Source: Sediminibacterium sp. (lineage in GTDB: Bacteria > Bacteroidota > Bacteroidia > Chitinophagales > Chitinophagaceae). From it: a stretch of DNA of 64,000 nt. The notes below the pieces were generated by a model. That model did not search any database. It was not told the DNA's origin and saw only the letters and a list, made by a program, of their open reading frames with translations. The stretch is from NCBI RefSeq assembly GCF_019264485.1, contig NZ_JAHVAA010000011.1, positions 711,213 through 775,212 of the forward strand, given 5' to 3'. The translations under genes were made by a program, and so were the position numbers. Of the stretch, positions 44,958-54,230 are shown in pieces (positions within the stretch are counted from its first letter, which is position 1; the number at the start of each line of letters is the position of its first letter).

Positions 44958-44984
44958 TAAGGTATCGCATTTTGCGATACCTTA
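44958..44984. repeat. GGTATCGCA palindrome at the methyltransferase gene 3' end
   Basis: TAAGGTATCGCA-TTT-TGCGATACCTTA, 12-bp perfect arms. The methyltransferase stop codon (44982-44984) is the outermost part of the right arm, as at the ORF6N stop. Confidence 0.93.
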
Positions 44985-45932
44985 TTTGGTAATACGATAA
45001 CACCAGCGTTTTAATTTCCCTTCAAAATCAAATGGGGTAGTGGCTTTGGTGATGTCTTTAATATCGGCAGCTTGTATTTGTTCCGTTTCAAGAATGAATT
45101 TTGTATAGTTGGTACTGAAGAAAAGGGTGCCGCCTGTGGTCATGGCAGCCAGCACATCATTAATCAGTTCCACATGGTCGCGCTGGATATCGAGAAAGTC
45201 TTTCATGCGTTTACTGTTGCTGAAAGTGGGCGGGTCCATAATAACCAGATCGAAGCTATTGGGTTGCAGTGTTTTCAGGTACTGCTTTACATCAGCATGT
45301 ACAAAAAAGTATTTGTCTTTATCCTTAAACCGGTTGATTACCATATGATCTTCTGCCCAGTTGAGATAGGTTTTCGATAAGTCTACTGAAGTAACAGAAG
45401 CAGCGCCACCCGCAGCCGTGTAAACAGAAAAAGATCCGGTATAGCAAAACAAATTCAATACCCTTTTGCCCGGAGCAATTTCTTTTGCCATCTGACGGGT
45501 AATACGATGGTCAAGAAACAAACCTGTATCTAAATAATCGGCAAGATTAACCAGAAATTTCAAACCGTTTTCTTCTACAGTAAAGAATTCTTTTTTGCTG
45601 TCTATTTTTTCATACTGTTCATCCCTGTGCGACATTCTCTTGCGCTGTCTTACAAAAATAGATGCTGGTTTTATCTCCGTTATCTCAGTAATTACAGCAA
45701 TACATTGGTCCAGCCATGTTTCATGTTCCTCATCGGTCATGCCATGCCGGCGCAGGTATTCTGCGAGGTAAATCTTGTCTTCATAAAATTCAATGGCAAA
45801 AGGAAATTCCGGAAGGTCATGGTCATACACACGGTAACAACTAATACCCATTCTCCGGGCCTGTTTATGCCGGTGTTTGTACACTTTCTGTAAGCGGTTA
45901 CGAAACATCTCCAGTTTGGGGCTTTCAGACAT
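44982..45932 (-). CDS. Class I SAM-dependent RlmI/RlmK-like rRNA methyltransferase
   Basis: A 316-residue methyltransferase resembling the C-terminal RlmK half of RlmKL. Motif I is GKRVLNLFCYTGSFSVYTAAGGA, the acidic motif II is VTSVDLSKTYLNWAEDHM, and the catalytic motif IV is DLVIMDPPTFSNSKRM. The N-terminal part (NRLQKVYKHRHKQARRMGISCYRVYDHDLPEFPFAIEFYE) matches the RlmL-type substrate domain. A 23S rRNA substrate is expected from the family. An intergenic-type palindrome overlaps its stop. Confidence 0.85.
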   Translation of the reverse strand: MSESPKLEMFRNRLQKVYKHRHKQARRMGISCYRVYDHDLPEFPFAIEFYEDKIYLAEYLRRHGMTDEEHETWLDQCIAVITEITEIKPASIFVRQRKRMSHRDEQYEKIDSKKEFFTVEENGLKFLVNLADYLDTGLFLDHRITRQMAKEIAPGKRVLNLFCYTGSFSVYTAAGGAASVTSVDLSKTYLNWAEDHMVINRFKDKDKYFFVHADVKQYLKTLQPNSFDLVIMDPPTFSNSKRMKDFLDIQRDHVELINDVLAAMTTGGTLFFSTNYTKFILETEQIQAADIKDITKATTPFDFEGKLKRWCYRITK

Positions 45933-46042
45933 GCGGCAAAGATAATGGGTGTGGTCTTATCATCGGTTATTCAGCCACTCACAGAAATTAGCTGTAAAAG
46001 CGCTGTGTTTACTTTATATTTAAGACCCAAAAATCAAACTGC

Positions 46043-47674
46043 ATGCGAAAACTCATGATCACAACACTGCTGTGTTGGGTAGCCGCCACCGTTGGCGCCC
46101 AGGACTACAGTAATGCGGCAGAACAGGCTAACAGGCTCAATGCACTAACCAAAGCCTACCCGCAACTTACAACACTCAAATCGCTTACTAAAACAAATGG
46201 TGGTAAAGACATCTGGTTGCTCACCATCGGTACCGGTAAAACAGAAACCAAACCGGCTATAGCTGTCATTGGCGGCGTAGAAGGCAACCATTTACTCGGA
46301 ACAGAAATGGCCATTGGTTTTGCAGAACAATTATTAAAAGGGTCGGGCAGCGACAGCATCCGTGCCTTACTCAACCGCACCACCTATTATGTGTTCCCGA
46401 ATATGAGTCCGGATGCCATGGAACAATATTTCAGTAAAATTCGTTCTGAAAGAGCCGGTAATGCAACAGGTACAGACGATGACCGCGATGGTAAACAGAA
46501 TGAAGACGGATGGGATGACCTCGATGCAAACGGAAAAATTACTATCCTCCGTATTGAATCTATAACCGGAGATTATAAACTGCACCCCGATGATGCACGT
46601 GTACTCATTAAAGCAGATATGGGCAAAGGAGAGAAAGGCAAATACAAATTACTCATAGAAGGTATTGACAACGATAAAGACGGCTTGTTCAATGAAGATG
46701 GAGAAGGTGGTATAGCATTTAATAAAAACCTTACCTATAACCATAAAACATTTGCAGCAGGTGCCGGTGAATTTCCTGCCAGCGAAAAAGAAACAAGGGC
46801 CATGCTCGATTTTCTGTACGATGCATTCAATGTATATACAGTAGTAAGTTTTGGTACCAATAATAATCTGTCAACACCTATTGCATACAATCCTGCAGCA
46901 GCAAACCAACGTATTGTTGCAGGGTTATTGGAGCCCGATGCCAAAGTAAATGGTATGGTGAGCGATATGTACAATAAAGTAACAGGCAGCAAAGATGCAC
47001 CACGTACCAATGTAACGGGTGGAGATGTGTTGTCATGGGGCTATTTCCATTTTGGTCGTTATAGTTTCAGCACACCGGGCTGGTGGGTACCTAAAGCAAA
47101 ACCCGATACAGCTAAAAAAGAAAAAGCATTTACAGTAGAAGATGCCACTGCTAACTATTTGCGCTGGGCTTCGCAGCAGGGTATTGCCAATACTTTCACT
47201 GAATGGAAAACCATACAGCATCCCGATTTCCCCGGGCAGAAAGTAGAAGTGGGGGGTATCGACCCGTATGTAATGAATAACCCGCCGTATAAAATGGCAG
47301 ATGCAGTAGTAAAAAAACATGCAGAGTTTCTGGTGAAACTTGCATCAAATCAGCCGGAGATTGATATTATAAACCTGAAAACAGAAAAACTGGCCAGTGG
47401 TTTAACGCGCATCAGTCTCGATGTGGTAAACAAAGGCAGTATGTCAACACACAGCAAACTCGGTGAAAGAAACTACTTTGTTAAAAAAGTAAAAGTAGCT
47501 CTGCAAACAGCCGCTAAACAGGATGTGGTTGGTGGAAGAAAAATTCATTTACTGAACAGTATTGAAGCCAACAGTTCCAGTTCATTTAGTTGGGTGGTAA
47601 AAGGTACGGGCAAAATTACTGTAGAAGCAGGTTGCCCTACAGCAGGTACCAAAACCATTGAGATTAATCTTTGA
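46043..47674 (+). CDS. Secreted M14-like protein with swapped or missing zinc ligands
   Basis: A 543-residue exported protein (signal MRKLMITTLLCWVAATVGAQ) homologous to the M14 carboxypeptidase encoded immediately downstream. Where the downstream protein has the zinc motif GNIHSNEIQGAE, this one reads GGVEGNHLLGTE: the HxxE ligands have become ExxH. The third His (SFHNAGG downstream) is replaced in SFGTNN, and the catalytic Glu region (YSNELW) is YSFSTPGWW. Two EF-hand-like DxDxDG repeats (DDDRDGKQNEDG, DNDKDGLFNEDG) are kept. It is probably an inactive partner or substrate-binding paralogue. Confidence 0.82.
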   Translation: MRKLMITTLLCWVAATVGAQDYSNAAEQANRLNALTKAYPQLTTLKSLTKTNGGKDIWLLTIGTGKTETKPAIAVIGGVEGNHLLGTEMAIGFAEQLLKGSGSDSIRALLNRTTYYVFPNMSPDAMEQYFSKIRSERAGNATGTDDDRDGKQNEDGWDDLDANGKITILRIESITGDYKLHPDDARVLIKADMGKGEKGKYKLLIEGIDNDKDGLFNEDGEGGIAFNKNLTYNHKTFAAGAGEFPASEKETRAMLDFLYDAFNVYTVVSFGTNNNLSTPIAYNPAAANQRIVAGLLEPDAKVNGMVSDMYNKVTGSKDAPRTNVTGGDVLSWGYFHFGRYSFSTPGWWVPKAKPDTAKKEKAFTVEDATANYLRWASQQGIANTFTEWKTIQHPDFPGQKVEVGGIDPYVMNNPPYKMADAVVKKHAEFLVKLASNQPEIDIINLKTEKLASGLTRISLDVVNKGSMSTHSKLGERNYFVKKVKVALQTAAKQDVVGGRKIHLLNSIEANSSSSFSWVVKGTGKITVEAGCPTAGTKTIEINL

Positions 47675-47694
47675 TCACCACAAATTATTTCAAC

Positions 47695-49440
47695 ATGAAA
47701 CAGTTTATTCTTAAAATATTCACTACCATACTCGTTCTTGGTTCGGGTATGTATGTGCAGGCACAATTGCCCGATCAGGTATTCAAGGCTGCAGGCTCAC
47801 CTGTAAACCCTAAAGTTACTGCTACCTGGAACCGTTATTATGACCATGCGGGTATCAGTGAAATCTGCAAAAAAATAGCAGCGGCTTATCCCGATCTGGC
47901 CAAACTGCAGTCTATCGGTAAATCCTACGAGGGCCGCGATCTCTGGTGCCTTACCATTACCGATTTCAAAAAAGGAAATGCAGATAAGAAACCGGGAATG
48001 TATATCGATGGAAATATTCACTCGAATGAAATACAGGGGGCAGAATTTGCTTTATACACCGCCTGGTACCTCACCGAATCTTTTGGTGATACCAAATTCA
48101 TACAGGAATTACTGGAAGATAAAGTATTCTACATCGTACCTACCATCAACCCCGATGCGCGCGACAGTTATATGCACAAACCCAATACCGGAAGCTCACC
48201 CCGCTCTGGTGTAATACCGGTAGATAATGATGGGGATGGACAGGTGAATGAAGACAGTTATGACGATATCAATAAGGATGGTCATATTACCATGATGCGC
48301 AGAAAAAGTGCCAACGGCCGCTGGAAACTCGATCCCAAAGACCCGCGTAATATGATACAGGTAGGCCCCGATGAAAAAGGGGATTATGAATTACTCGGTA
48401 TTGAAGGAATTGATAATGACGGCGATGGTCGTGTAAATGAAGATGGTTATACGTTTGAATACGATCCTAACCGCGACTGGGGTTGGGGATGGCAGCCAAA
48501 CTATATTCAGAATGGTGCTTATAAATATCCCTTCTCCTTACCAGAGAACAGGGCCATCATGGAATTTGTAATGAAACATCCGAATATAGCCGCTGCGCAG
48601 TCATTCCATAATGCAGGTGGTATGATTTTACGTGGTCCGGGCGGACAGGAAGACGTTGGAACCTACAATGCACAGGATATTGCCGTGTACGATGCCATTG
48701 CCAAAAAAGGAGAGGAACTGATTCCGGGTTATAAATACCTCGTGGTGTACAAAGATTTGTATTCTGCTTATGGCGGAGAGCTCGATTGGTTTTATGCCGG
48801 TCGCGGTATCTATACCTATTCCAATGAATTGTGGACGCCCTACCTGATGTATATGCGTGAAGCTACACGTGATCCATTTGATAATGCGAGTTTCAGTTTC
48901 GATCGTTATTTATTGTTCCAGGATGCATTTGTGCCATGGGCTGAATACGATCATCCTCAGTATGGTAAGATAGAAGTGGGTGGGATGAAGAAGAATTTCG
49001 GTCGTGCACACCCCGGTTTTTTACTCGAATCGGATGCACACAGAAATATGGCATTCAGTATCTATCATTGTTTCCATACACCTAAACTCGATGTGCAGGA
49101 AATTAGTGAGAAAGATTTAGGTGACGGATTGAAAGAGGTAACGGCCGTTATTACCAACAGCCGCCTCATGCCAACACATAGCAGTCAGGATACCAAGAAT
49201 AAAATTGAACGTCCTGATTATATTACGCTCACCACTTCAGGAAAAATACTTTCCGGTATGCAGGTAGAAAACCGCGACCTGAACCTGAGCAGAGAACAGG
49301 AACAAAACCCCGGCACCATTGAAGTAGCCAATATTCCCGGTCTTGGATCGGTAACGGTGAAATGGATTGTACAGGGTGGTGGTAAATACACGGTAAGTGT
49401 AGACAGTAAAAAAGGCGGAACAGTGTCCGCCTCTAAATAA
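47695..49440 (+). CDS. Secreted M14-family zinc carboxypeptidase
   Basis: A 581-residue exported metallopeptidase. Signal peptide (MKQFILKIFTTILVLGSGMYVQA), propeptide-free M14 domain with zinc ligands HxxE in YIDGNIHSNEIQGAEFA and His in AAQSFHNAGGMILRGPG, and the catalytic Glu in YTYSNELWTPYL. Two Ca2+-binding DxDxDG motifs (DNDGDGQVNEDS, DNDGDGRVNEDG) lie in a loop. The C-terminal domain (EISEKDLGDGLKEVTAVITNSRLMPTHSSQ) is a beta-sandwich shared with the upstream paralogue. The ATG at 47695 starts the signal peptide, 20 bp after the upstream stop, so the pair form an operon. Confidence 0.92.
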   Translation: MKQFILKIFTTILVLGSGMYVQAQLPDQVFKAAGSPVNPKVTATWNRYYDHAGISEICKKIAAAYPDLAKLQSIGKSYEGRDLWCLTITDFKKGNADKKPGMYIDGNIHSNEIQGAEFALYTAWYLTESFGDTKFIQELLEDKVFYIVPTINPDARDSYMHKPNTGSSPRSGVIPVDNDGDGQVNEDSYDDINKDGHITMMRRKSANGRWKLDPKDPRNMIQVGPDEKGDYELLGIEGIDNDGDGRVNEDGYTFEYDPNRDWGWGWQPNYIQNGAYKYPFSLPENRAIMEFVMKHPNIAAAQSFHNAGGMILRGPGGQEDVGTYNAQDIAVYDAIAKKGEELIPGYKYLVVYKDLYSAYGGELDWFYAGRGIYTYSNELWTPYLMYMREATRDPFDNASFSFDRYLLFQDAFVPWAEYDHPQYGKIEVGGMKKNFGRAHPGFLLESDAHRNMAFSIYHCFHTPKLDVQEISEKDLGDGLKEVTAVITNSRLMPTHSSQDTKNKIERPDYITLTTSGKILSGMQVENRDLNLSREQEQNPGTIEVANIPGLGSVTVKWIVQGGGKYTVSVDSKKGGTVSASK

Positions 49441-49449
49441 TCTATCTAT

Positions 49450-49496
49450 AATCTGTGAATCTGTGGCTTAATTCTTTTGCCACAGATTCACGGATT
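49450..49496. terminator. Hairpin terminator between the M14 operon and the aminotransferase
   Basis: AATCTGTGAATCTGTGGC (49450-49467) pairs with GCCACAGATTCACGGATT (49479-49496) with one G-T mismatch; both strands are AT-rich on the outside. Built from CACAGATT words like the hairpin at 27850. Serves convergent genes. Confidence 0.85.
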
Positions 49497-49497
49497 T

Positions 49498-50688
49498 TTA
49501 TTTTAGTTGCGCCAGCGCATCTTTAATTCTTCCCCACGCTTTTTCAATATTGCCCATACTATTGGCAAAAGAAAAACGCACACAATTCGGCTCACCAAAA
49601 GCATCACCCATTACAGAAGATACATGCGCTGTATTTAACAGATACATGCTAAAGTCTGCTGCGTTGGCAATGGTATTGGTTCCATCAGATTTGCCATAAT
49701 AAGCGCTCACATCAGGAAACACATAAAAAGCTCCTTCGGGTTCAAAGCATTTGAAACCGGGTATTGCTTTAACCAGTTCAAGTGTTCTTGTTCTTCTCCT
49801 CGTAAATTCTTCGGTCATTTCTTCTGAAGGACGCAAATCGCCTGTTAAAGCGGCAACGGCTGCTTTCTGTGTAATAGAGCAGGTGCCACTGGTAAACTGC
49901 CCCTGTAATTTTTCACAGGCTTTGGCAATAGTGGCATTGGCTGCAATATAACCCAGGCGCCAGCCCGTCATGGCAAAACCTTTGCTCAATCCATTGATGA
50001 GCACCACACGGTCTTTCAGATCGGCAAACTGTGCAATGCTTTCATGTTGTCCAACGAAATTGATGTATTCATAAATTTCATCTGAAAGAATAATAACATC
50101 AGGATATTTTCTGAACACATCTGCCAGTGCTTCCAGTTCTGTTTTGCTATACACTGCACCTGAAGGGTTACAGGGAGAAGAAAACATAAACACTTTTGTT
50201 TTGGGTGTAATAGCAGCTTCGAGTTCAGCAGCAGTGGTTTTAAAACCATTTTCTACTGAAGTTCTGATCTCTACCACTTTACCGCGTGCAATCTTCACCA
50301 GTTCAGAATAGGTAACCCAGTAAGGTGTAGGAATCACCACTTCATCACCGTCATCTACGAGGGCGAGAATGGCATTGGCCAAACTTTGTTTGGCACCGGT
50401 AGAAGTAATAATATTTTCAGGAGCGTAATCAAGGTTATTATCGCGTTTCAGTTTGGTGCAAACAGCTTCTCTCAGGTCAAGAAAACCGGGAACGGGTGTA
50501 TAATGACTCCAGTTATCGTTGATGGCTTTAATGGCAGCATCTTTAATATGCTGAGGCGTATCGAAATCGGGTTCACCTAAGCTAAGGTCTATTACGTCTA
50601 CACCTTTGGCTCTTAATTCACGGCCCAATTTGGCCATTTTGAGGGTTTCCGGCTCATTAAACCGGTTGAGAAGCGAGGATAATTGCAT
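49498..50688 (-). CDS. Class I/II aminotransferase (aspartate aminotransferase, subgroup Ib-like)
   Basis: A 396-residue PLP enzyme. It has VIDLSLGEPDFDTPQHIKDAA, YTPVPGFLDLREAV, the PLP-contact segment TGAKQSLANAI and IPTPYWVTYSEL, and the Schiff-base Lys in LINGLSKGFAMTGWRLGYIAA. The C-terminal Arg that binds the distal carboxylate is in EPNCVRFSFANS. The sequence fits aspartate/prephenate aminotransferases of the Ib group. Normal length. Confidence 0.92.
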   Translation of the reverse strand: MQLSSLLNRFNEPETLKMAKLGRELRAKGVDVIDLSLGEPDFDTPQHIKDAAIKAINDNWSHYTPVPGFLDLREAVCTKLKRDNNLDYAPENIITSTGAKQSLANAILALVDDGDEVVIPTPYWVTYSELVKIARGKVVEIRTSVENGFKTTAAELEAAITPKTKVFMFSSPCNPSGAVYSKTELEALADVFRKYPDVIILSDEIYEYINFVGQHESIAQFADLKDRVVLINGLSKGFAMTGWRLGYIAANATIAKACEKLQGQFTSGTCSITQKAAVAALTGDLRPSEEMTEEFTRRRTRTLELVKAIPGFKCFEPEGAFYVFPDVSAYYGKSDGTNTIANAADFSMYLLNTAHVSSVMGDAFGEPNCVRFSFANSMGNIEKAWGRIKDALAQLK

Positions 50689-50763
50689 TGCTCTTACATT
50701 AAATAAATTGGTTACTTGAATTTTGCGAGCGGAAGTTCGGAAAAAACAAGCAAACAGGTGTAA

Positions 50764-51062
50764 GTTTTAGAGGACAGATGTCGGATGGCAGATGTCAGAT
50801 GGCGGATTTCTGATTTTTTTGTGCATAATATGATAGAACTGTTATAAATCGAACACGGATTATCATGATTATGATGATCTGTCATGATAAATCATTATAA
50901 TCATGATAATCTGCGTTCCATCCTTCGCTTTCGGCTATTTAACCACAAAAGCAAACTTTACTTTAACATGTAACTCTTCGCCGTTGTTGGTCGCCTGACC
51001 AACAACAAATGTGATTAACCACACAGCTCATCTTTCGGACTTTCCGACGCCGGTCTTCCGGA
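50764..51062. repeat. Gene-free mosaic of four different hairpins or half-hairpins
   Basis: I see no gene between 50689 and 51062. From left: GATGTCGGATGGCAGATGTCAG words without a partner arm (50772-50807); a 27-bp stem with few mismatches, ATTATCATGATTATGATGAT type (50852-50878 with 50891-50917); a perfect GTTGTTGGTC-GCCT-GACCAACAAC hairpin (50983-51006); and TTTCGGACTTTCCGAC words (51032-51047) next to the following gene's stop. Confidence 0.75.
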
Positions 51063-52292
51063 CTAATAGCCAATTTTGTACCTGCTTAAATCCGGTAACC
51101 GTTTTTTCTTTCTTTGTACTTCATGCTCGTAAATAAGCTGCCCGAGATTTTTCAGGAAGGGATATCCTACAGCATCATAATCGTATTTGTCATCGTTAAA
51201 CACGCCATCGCTGTTGCATAAAATGGTGGCGCTTAAAAAGAATTCGATCTTTTTTTCAAAATCTACGAAATAGCATACATCAGTAAGGAAACCATAAGCA
51301 CCGCCGATTTTATTGAAGATGCGGATATGTTTTGGTGCCCTTCCTTTAGCAGCACCATAAAAAAGAAATTTGGCGGAAGCATCGCCCACTTTGCTGGTAT
51401 CATATTTAGGCGATTCGCTTTCTGAAGGGAAGGCACTCATCCAGCGGTATAAAAAATTGTAATCTTCTTTGGTAAAATCAAATCGTTGTTTGGCAGGAAA
51501 GGCATCGGGCATGATGACGGTTTGTAACATTCGGTGAAAATCTTTCAAATACACCCTGTTCTTATCATCGAATACAAAAGGTTCATTCACCAACAGATTG
51601 CCAGCATAATAACCTTTGCCTAATCGGGTTTGAAAAGAAGGGAAGATGGCTTTACTGAAAGCAGGTGGTTGAGAAGTAAGGTATCCGCCGGTATTGGTAA
51701 GAAAAGTTACTGAATGTGTTCTTCTGTTTTGTTCTTCTGTTCTGCTAACGCTGAGCCGGTGACGAATAATGGCATCCGGATAACTTTTTTGAGTCAATTT
51801 TTGCTGAATATATTCCTGCCCTAAATATTCGTACAGTCTGTTAAAAGCATCATTGTCGCTCACCAGAAAAATCTGTTTGATAAACCTTTCAATGGTTGAA
51901 CGGTTGGGTACATTATCCTGAATTTTATTGATATGTTTAATCATGTCAATGCTGTCGGTAATGATAGTAGTATTTATGTCAATAGGAATACCAGCTCTCT
52001 TTGCCTTACTTAATTTTTCCAGTGCCAGAAAAGCCACCGGCATTTTAACCGTACTCGCAGGGTAGAAATATTCATTCTCATTCAAATGAAAACCAAAATC
52101 AGTAAATGAAGGTCTGTTCTTTTTATCTCTATCAATCTGCGTGTACATGATTTGTACCCGGAAACTATCCCTGTTTTGAAGGATTGTATTAAATAGTTCA
52201 GGTTTTGTCTGCATCAGTTGCCTGAGCAGAACAGTATCCTGGGCATGAAGTTGTGTGACTGAGAGCAAACAGAAAATTAAAAATATTCGCAT
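51063..52292 (-). CDS. Serine hydrolase of the class A beta-lactamase-like fold
   Basis: A 409-residue exported protein (signal MRIFLIFCLLSVTQLHA). Active-site-like motifs: SxxK in YPASTVKMPVAFLALEKL, SDN in FLVSDNDAFNRLYEYLG, and KIGGAYGF in place of the KTG box. These are the three elements of serine beta-lactamases and related penicillin-binding enzymes. The domain is longer than class A enzymes (usually about 290 aa) and lacks a clear Omega-loop ExxLN, so a peptidase or esterase role is as likely as beta-lactam hydrolysis. Confidence 0.8.
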   Translation of the reverse strand: MRIFLIFCLLSVTQLHAQDTVLLRQLMQTKPELFNTILQNRDSFRVQIMYTQIDRDKKNRPSFTDFGFHLNENEYFYPASTVKMPVAFLALEKLSKAKRAGIPIDINTTIITDSIDMIKHINKIQDNVPNRSTIERFIKQIFLVSDNDAFNRLYEYLGQEYIQQKLTQKSYPDAIIRHRLSVSRTEEQNRRTHSVTFLTNTGGYLTSQPPAFSKAIFPSFQTRLGKGYYAGNLLVNEPFVFDDKNRVYLKDFHRMLQTVIMPDAFPAKQRFDFTKEDYNFLYRWMSAFPSESESPKYDTSKVGDASAKFLFYGAAKGRAPKHIRIFNKIGGAYGFLTDVCYFVDFEKKIEFFLSATILCNSDGVFNDDKYDYDAVGYPFLKNLGQLIYEHEVQRKKKRLPDLSRYKIGY

Positions 52293-52326
52293 GGTTAAAA
52301 ATAGGAGAAAGTGGGGAAGACTGGAA

Positions 52327-52587
52327 GTCCGAAAGTCCGGAAGTCGGAAAGACCGAAAGTGAGGAAGAAGGAGCTCTATTCTCTATAGATAATCAAAACA
52401 CATAGGCAAACCTCCGTGTAACTCCGTGCCACACTCTGTGAAACTCTGTGGTAAAAAAAACCACAGAGTGACGCGGAGTAAAGCACGGAGTTACACAGAG
52501 GTGGTACTATTATTGTTTATATCCGACATCTGACATCCGCCATATCCTGTCTTTCTCCCGGACTTTCGGTCTTTCCGACTTTCGGAC
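52327..52587. repeat. Nested pair of word-type hairpins
   Basis: The 333-bp gap 52293-52625 has no gene. An outer stem pairs GTCCGAAAGT (52327-52336) and CGGAAAGACCGAAAGT (52345-52360) with 52562-52587 perfectly, except for an 8-nt bulge. Inside lies another hairpin built from other words: CCTCCGTGTAACTCCGTG (52411-52428) with 52484-52501 and ACTCTGTGGT with ACCACAGAGT (52443-52469). Between the two, GACATCTGACATCCG is a half-arm of a third family (52533-52547). Confidence 0.85.
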
Positions 52588-52625
52588 TCCCATACTACTT
52601 AACTTTACCCCTCTAAACGATAACC

Positions 52626-54053
52626 ATGCCACACGAAGCTATTTCGGTATTTGATATGTTTAAAATAGGTGTAGGTCCATCCAGTTCTCATACACTCGGG
52701 CCATGGCGGGCAGCATTGCGTTGTGTAAACACCATCCGCAGTAAACACCAGTTAGAAGAAGTGGCATCTGTAACCGTATTACTCTATGGCTCACTCGCCA
52801 AAACGGGTAAAGGACATGGTACCGATATAGCCGTACTATTAGGTCTCGGTGGAGAAGATCCCGTAACCATTGATGTAAACAGTATTACACCCAAAATAAA
52901 AGAGATAGAAACAAAGCAGACCTTACTGCTCGATGGCAGAATAGCTATTCCTTTTCATTTTCCTGATAACCTGCAATTTCTTTTTAATGAAACACTGCCA
53001 TTTCATCCGAATGGATTATCGTTTCTGGTGGCATTAAAGAATGGAGAACATTTTAGTGAAACCTATTACTCTATCGGTGGTGGATTTGTAGTGAAAGAAG
53101 GAGAAGACAAAAGTACACAACAGTCGGTTGATCTTCCATTCCCCGTTAACACAGCCGATGAACTTTTACACTGGTGTATGAAAACCGGTATGAATGTGAA
53201 TGAAGTGGTGATGGAGAATGAAACAGCCTGGCGTTCAGAAACAGCTACCCGTGAAGGTGTAATCAGCATCTGGAATGCCATGCGTGAATGTACTTTCAGA
53301 GGATGTCATACCAAGGGAGAATTACCCGGTGGCTTACAGGTACGCCGCCGTGCATTTGATCTGAATAAAAAACTCATCGGCGATCGACCTTATACCGACT
53401 ACCACTCATGGATCAACGCCATTCGTGCTGGCGGACATGATTTCAAATACATCCTCGACTGGGTAAGTTGTTTTGCACTGGCGGTGAACGAAGAGAACGC
53501 CTCATTTGGTAGGGTAGTAACAGCACCTACAAATGGCGCTGCGGGGGTTATTCCGGCCGTACTTCAATATTATATTACTTTTTGTGATGGGTTTGAGGAA
53601 GAAAAAATTATCCGCTTTTTGTTAACGGCCTCCGAACTGGGTAGCATCTTTAAAAAAGGAGCCACCATATCTGCAGCTATGGGAGGGTGTCAGGCAGAAA
53701 TTGGTGTATCATCGGCCATGGCAGCAGCGGCATTAACAGAATCGCTGGGAGGTACACAACGACAAACACTGATGGCCGCAGAAATAGCCATGGAACACCA
53801 CCTCGGTCTTACCTGCGACCCCATCGGCGGACTGGTACAAGTGCCCTGTATTGAACGCAATACCATGGGCGCCATTAAAGCCATTACAGCCTCGCAACTA
53901 GCTTTGCAGAGCTCACCCGACTATGCCAAAGTAAGCCTCGATAAAGTCATTAAAACCATGTGGGATACCGCCCTCGACATGAGCAGCAAATACAAAGAAA
54001 CAGCCGACGGAGGATTAGCGATACATATTCCGATTAGTCTGCCGGAATGCTGA
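52626..54053 (+). CDS. sdaA: L-serine ammonia-lyase (single-chain, iron-sulfur)
   Basis: Deaminates serine to pyruvate. The 475-residue protein combines the beta domain ([25 protein letters not shown]) and alpha domain in one chain, as in E. coli SdaA. Likely [4Fe-4S] cysteines lie in [19 protein letters not shown] and in [18 protein letters not shown]. Normal length. It is followed by a long inverted repeat and preceded by the nested hairpins. Confidence 0.95.
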   Translation: MPHEAISVFDMFKIGVGPSSSHTLGPWRAALRCVNTIRSKHQLEEVASVTVLLYGSLAKTGKGHGTDIAVLLGLGGEDPVTIDVNSITPKIKEIETKQTLLLDGRIAIPFHFPDNLQFLFNETLPFHPNGLSFLVALKNGEHFSETYYSIGGGFVVKEGEDKSTQQSVDLPFPVNTADELLHWCMKTGMNVNEVVMENETAWRSETATREGVISIWNAMRECTFRGCHTKGELPGGLQVRRRAFDLNKKLIGDRPYTDYHSWINAIRAGGHDFKYILDWVSCFALAVNEENASFGRVVTAPTNGAAGVIPAVLQYYITFCDGFEEEKIIRFLLTASELGSIFKKGATISAAMGGCQAEIGVSSAMAAAALTESLGGTQRQTLMAAEIAMEHHLGLTCDPIGGLVQVPCIERNTMGAIKAITASQLALQSSPDYAKVSLDKVIKTMWDTALDMSSKYKETADGGLAIHIPISLPEC

Positions 54054-54064
54054 GAGGGAATGGT

Positions 54065-54140
54065 AGATGTCAGATATCAGATGTCAGATTTTTTTGCAAT
54101 TCTCTGTTAAATCAAATCTGACATCTGATATCTGACATCT
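54065..54140. repeat. Word-type inverted repeat (CAGATGTC family), 27-bp perfect arms
   Basis: Arms at 54065-54091 (AGATGTCAGATATCAGATGT...) and 54114-54140 are perfectly complementary. The arm is three tandem copies of the 8-9 bp word CAGATGT/CAGATAT. Located between sdaA and the NDH-2 gene on the same strand. Confidence 0.93.
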
Positions 54141-54230
54141 GCGATAAATGATTGTAGGAGTGATTTCTAAAATCGAAACTGTCAAATCATAATTCCCCTG
54201 CACATGCCGTAACTTTGCAAGAAATGCACC

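Noticed and set aside
51063..52292. True beta-lactamase resistance gene
   Set aside because: The SxxK and SDN motifs are present but the KTG is KIGG, no ExxLN Omega-loop was seen and the length is not that of known class A enzymes; calling it a resistance gene is not supported.
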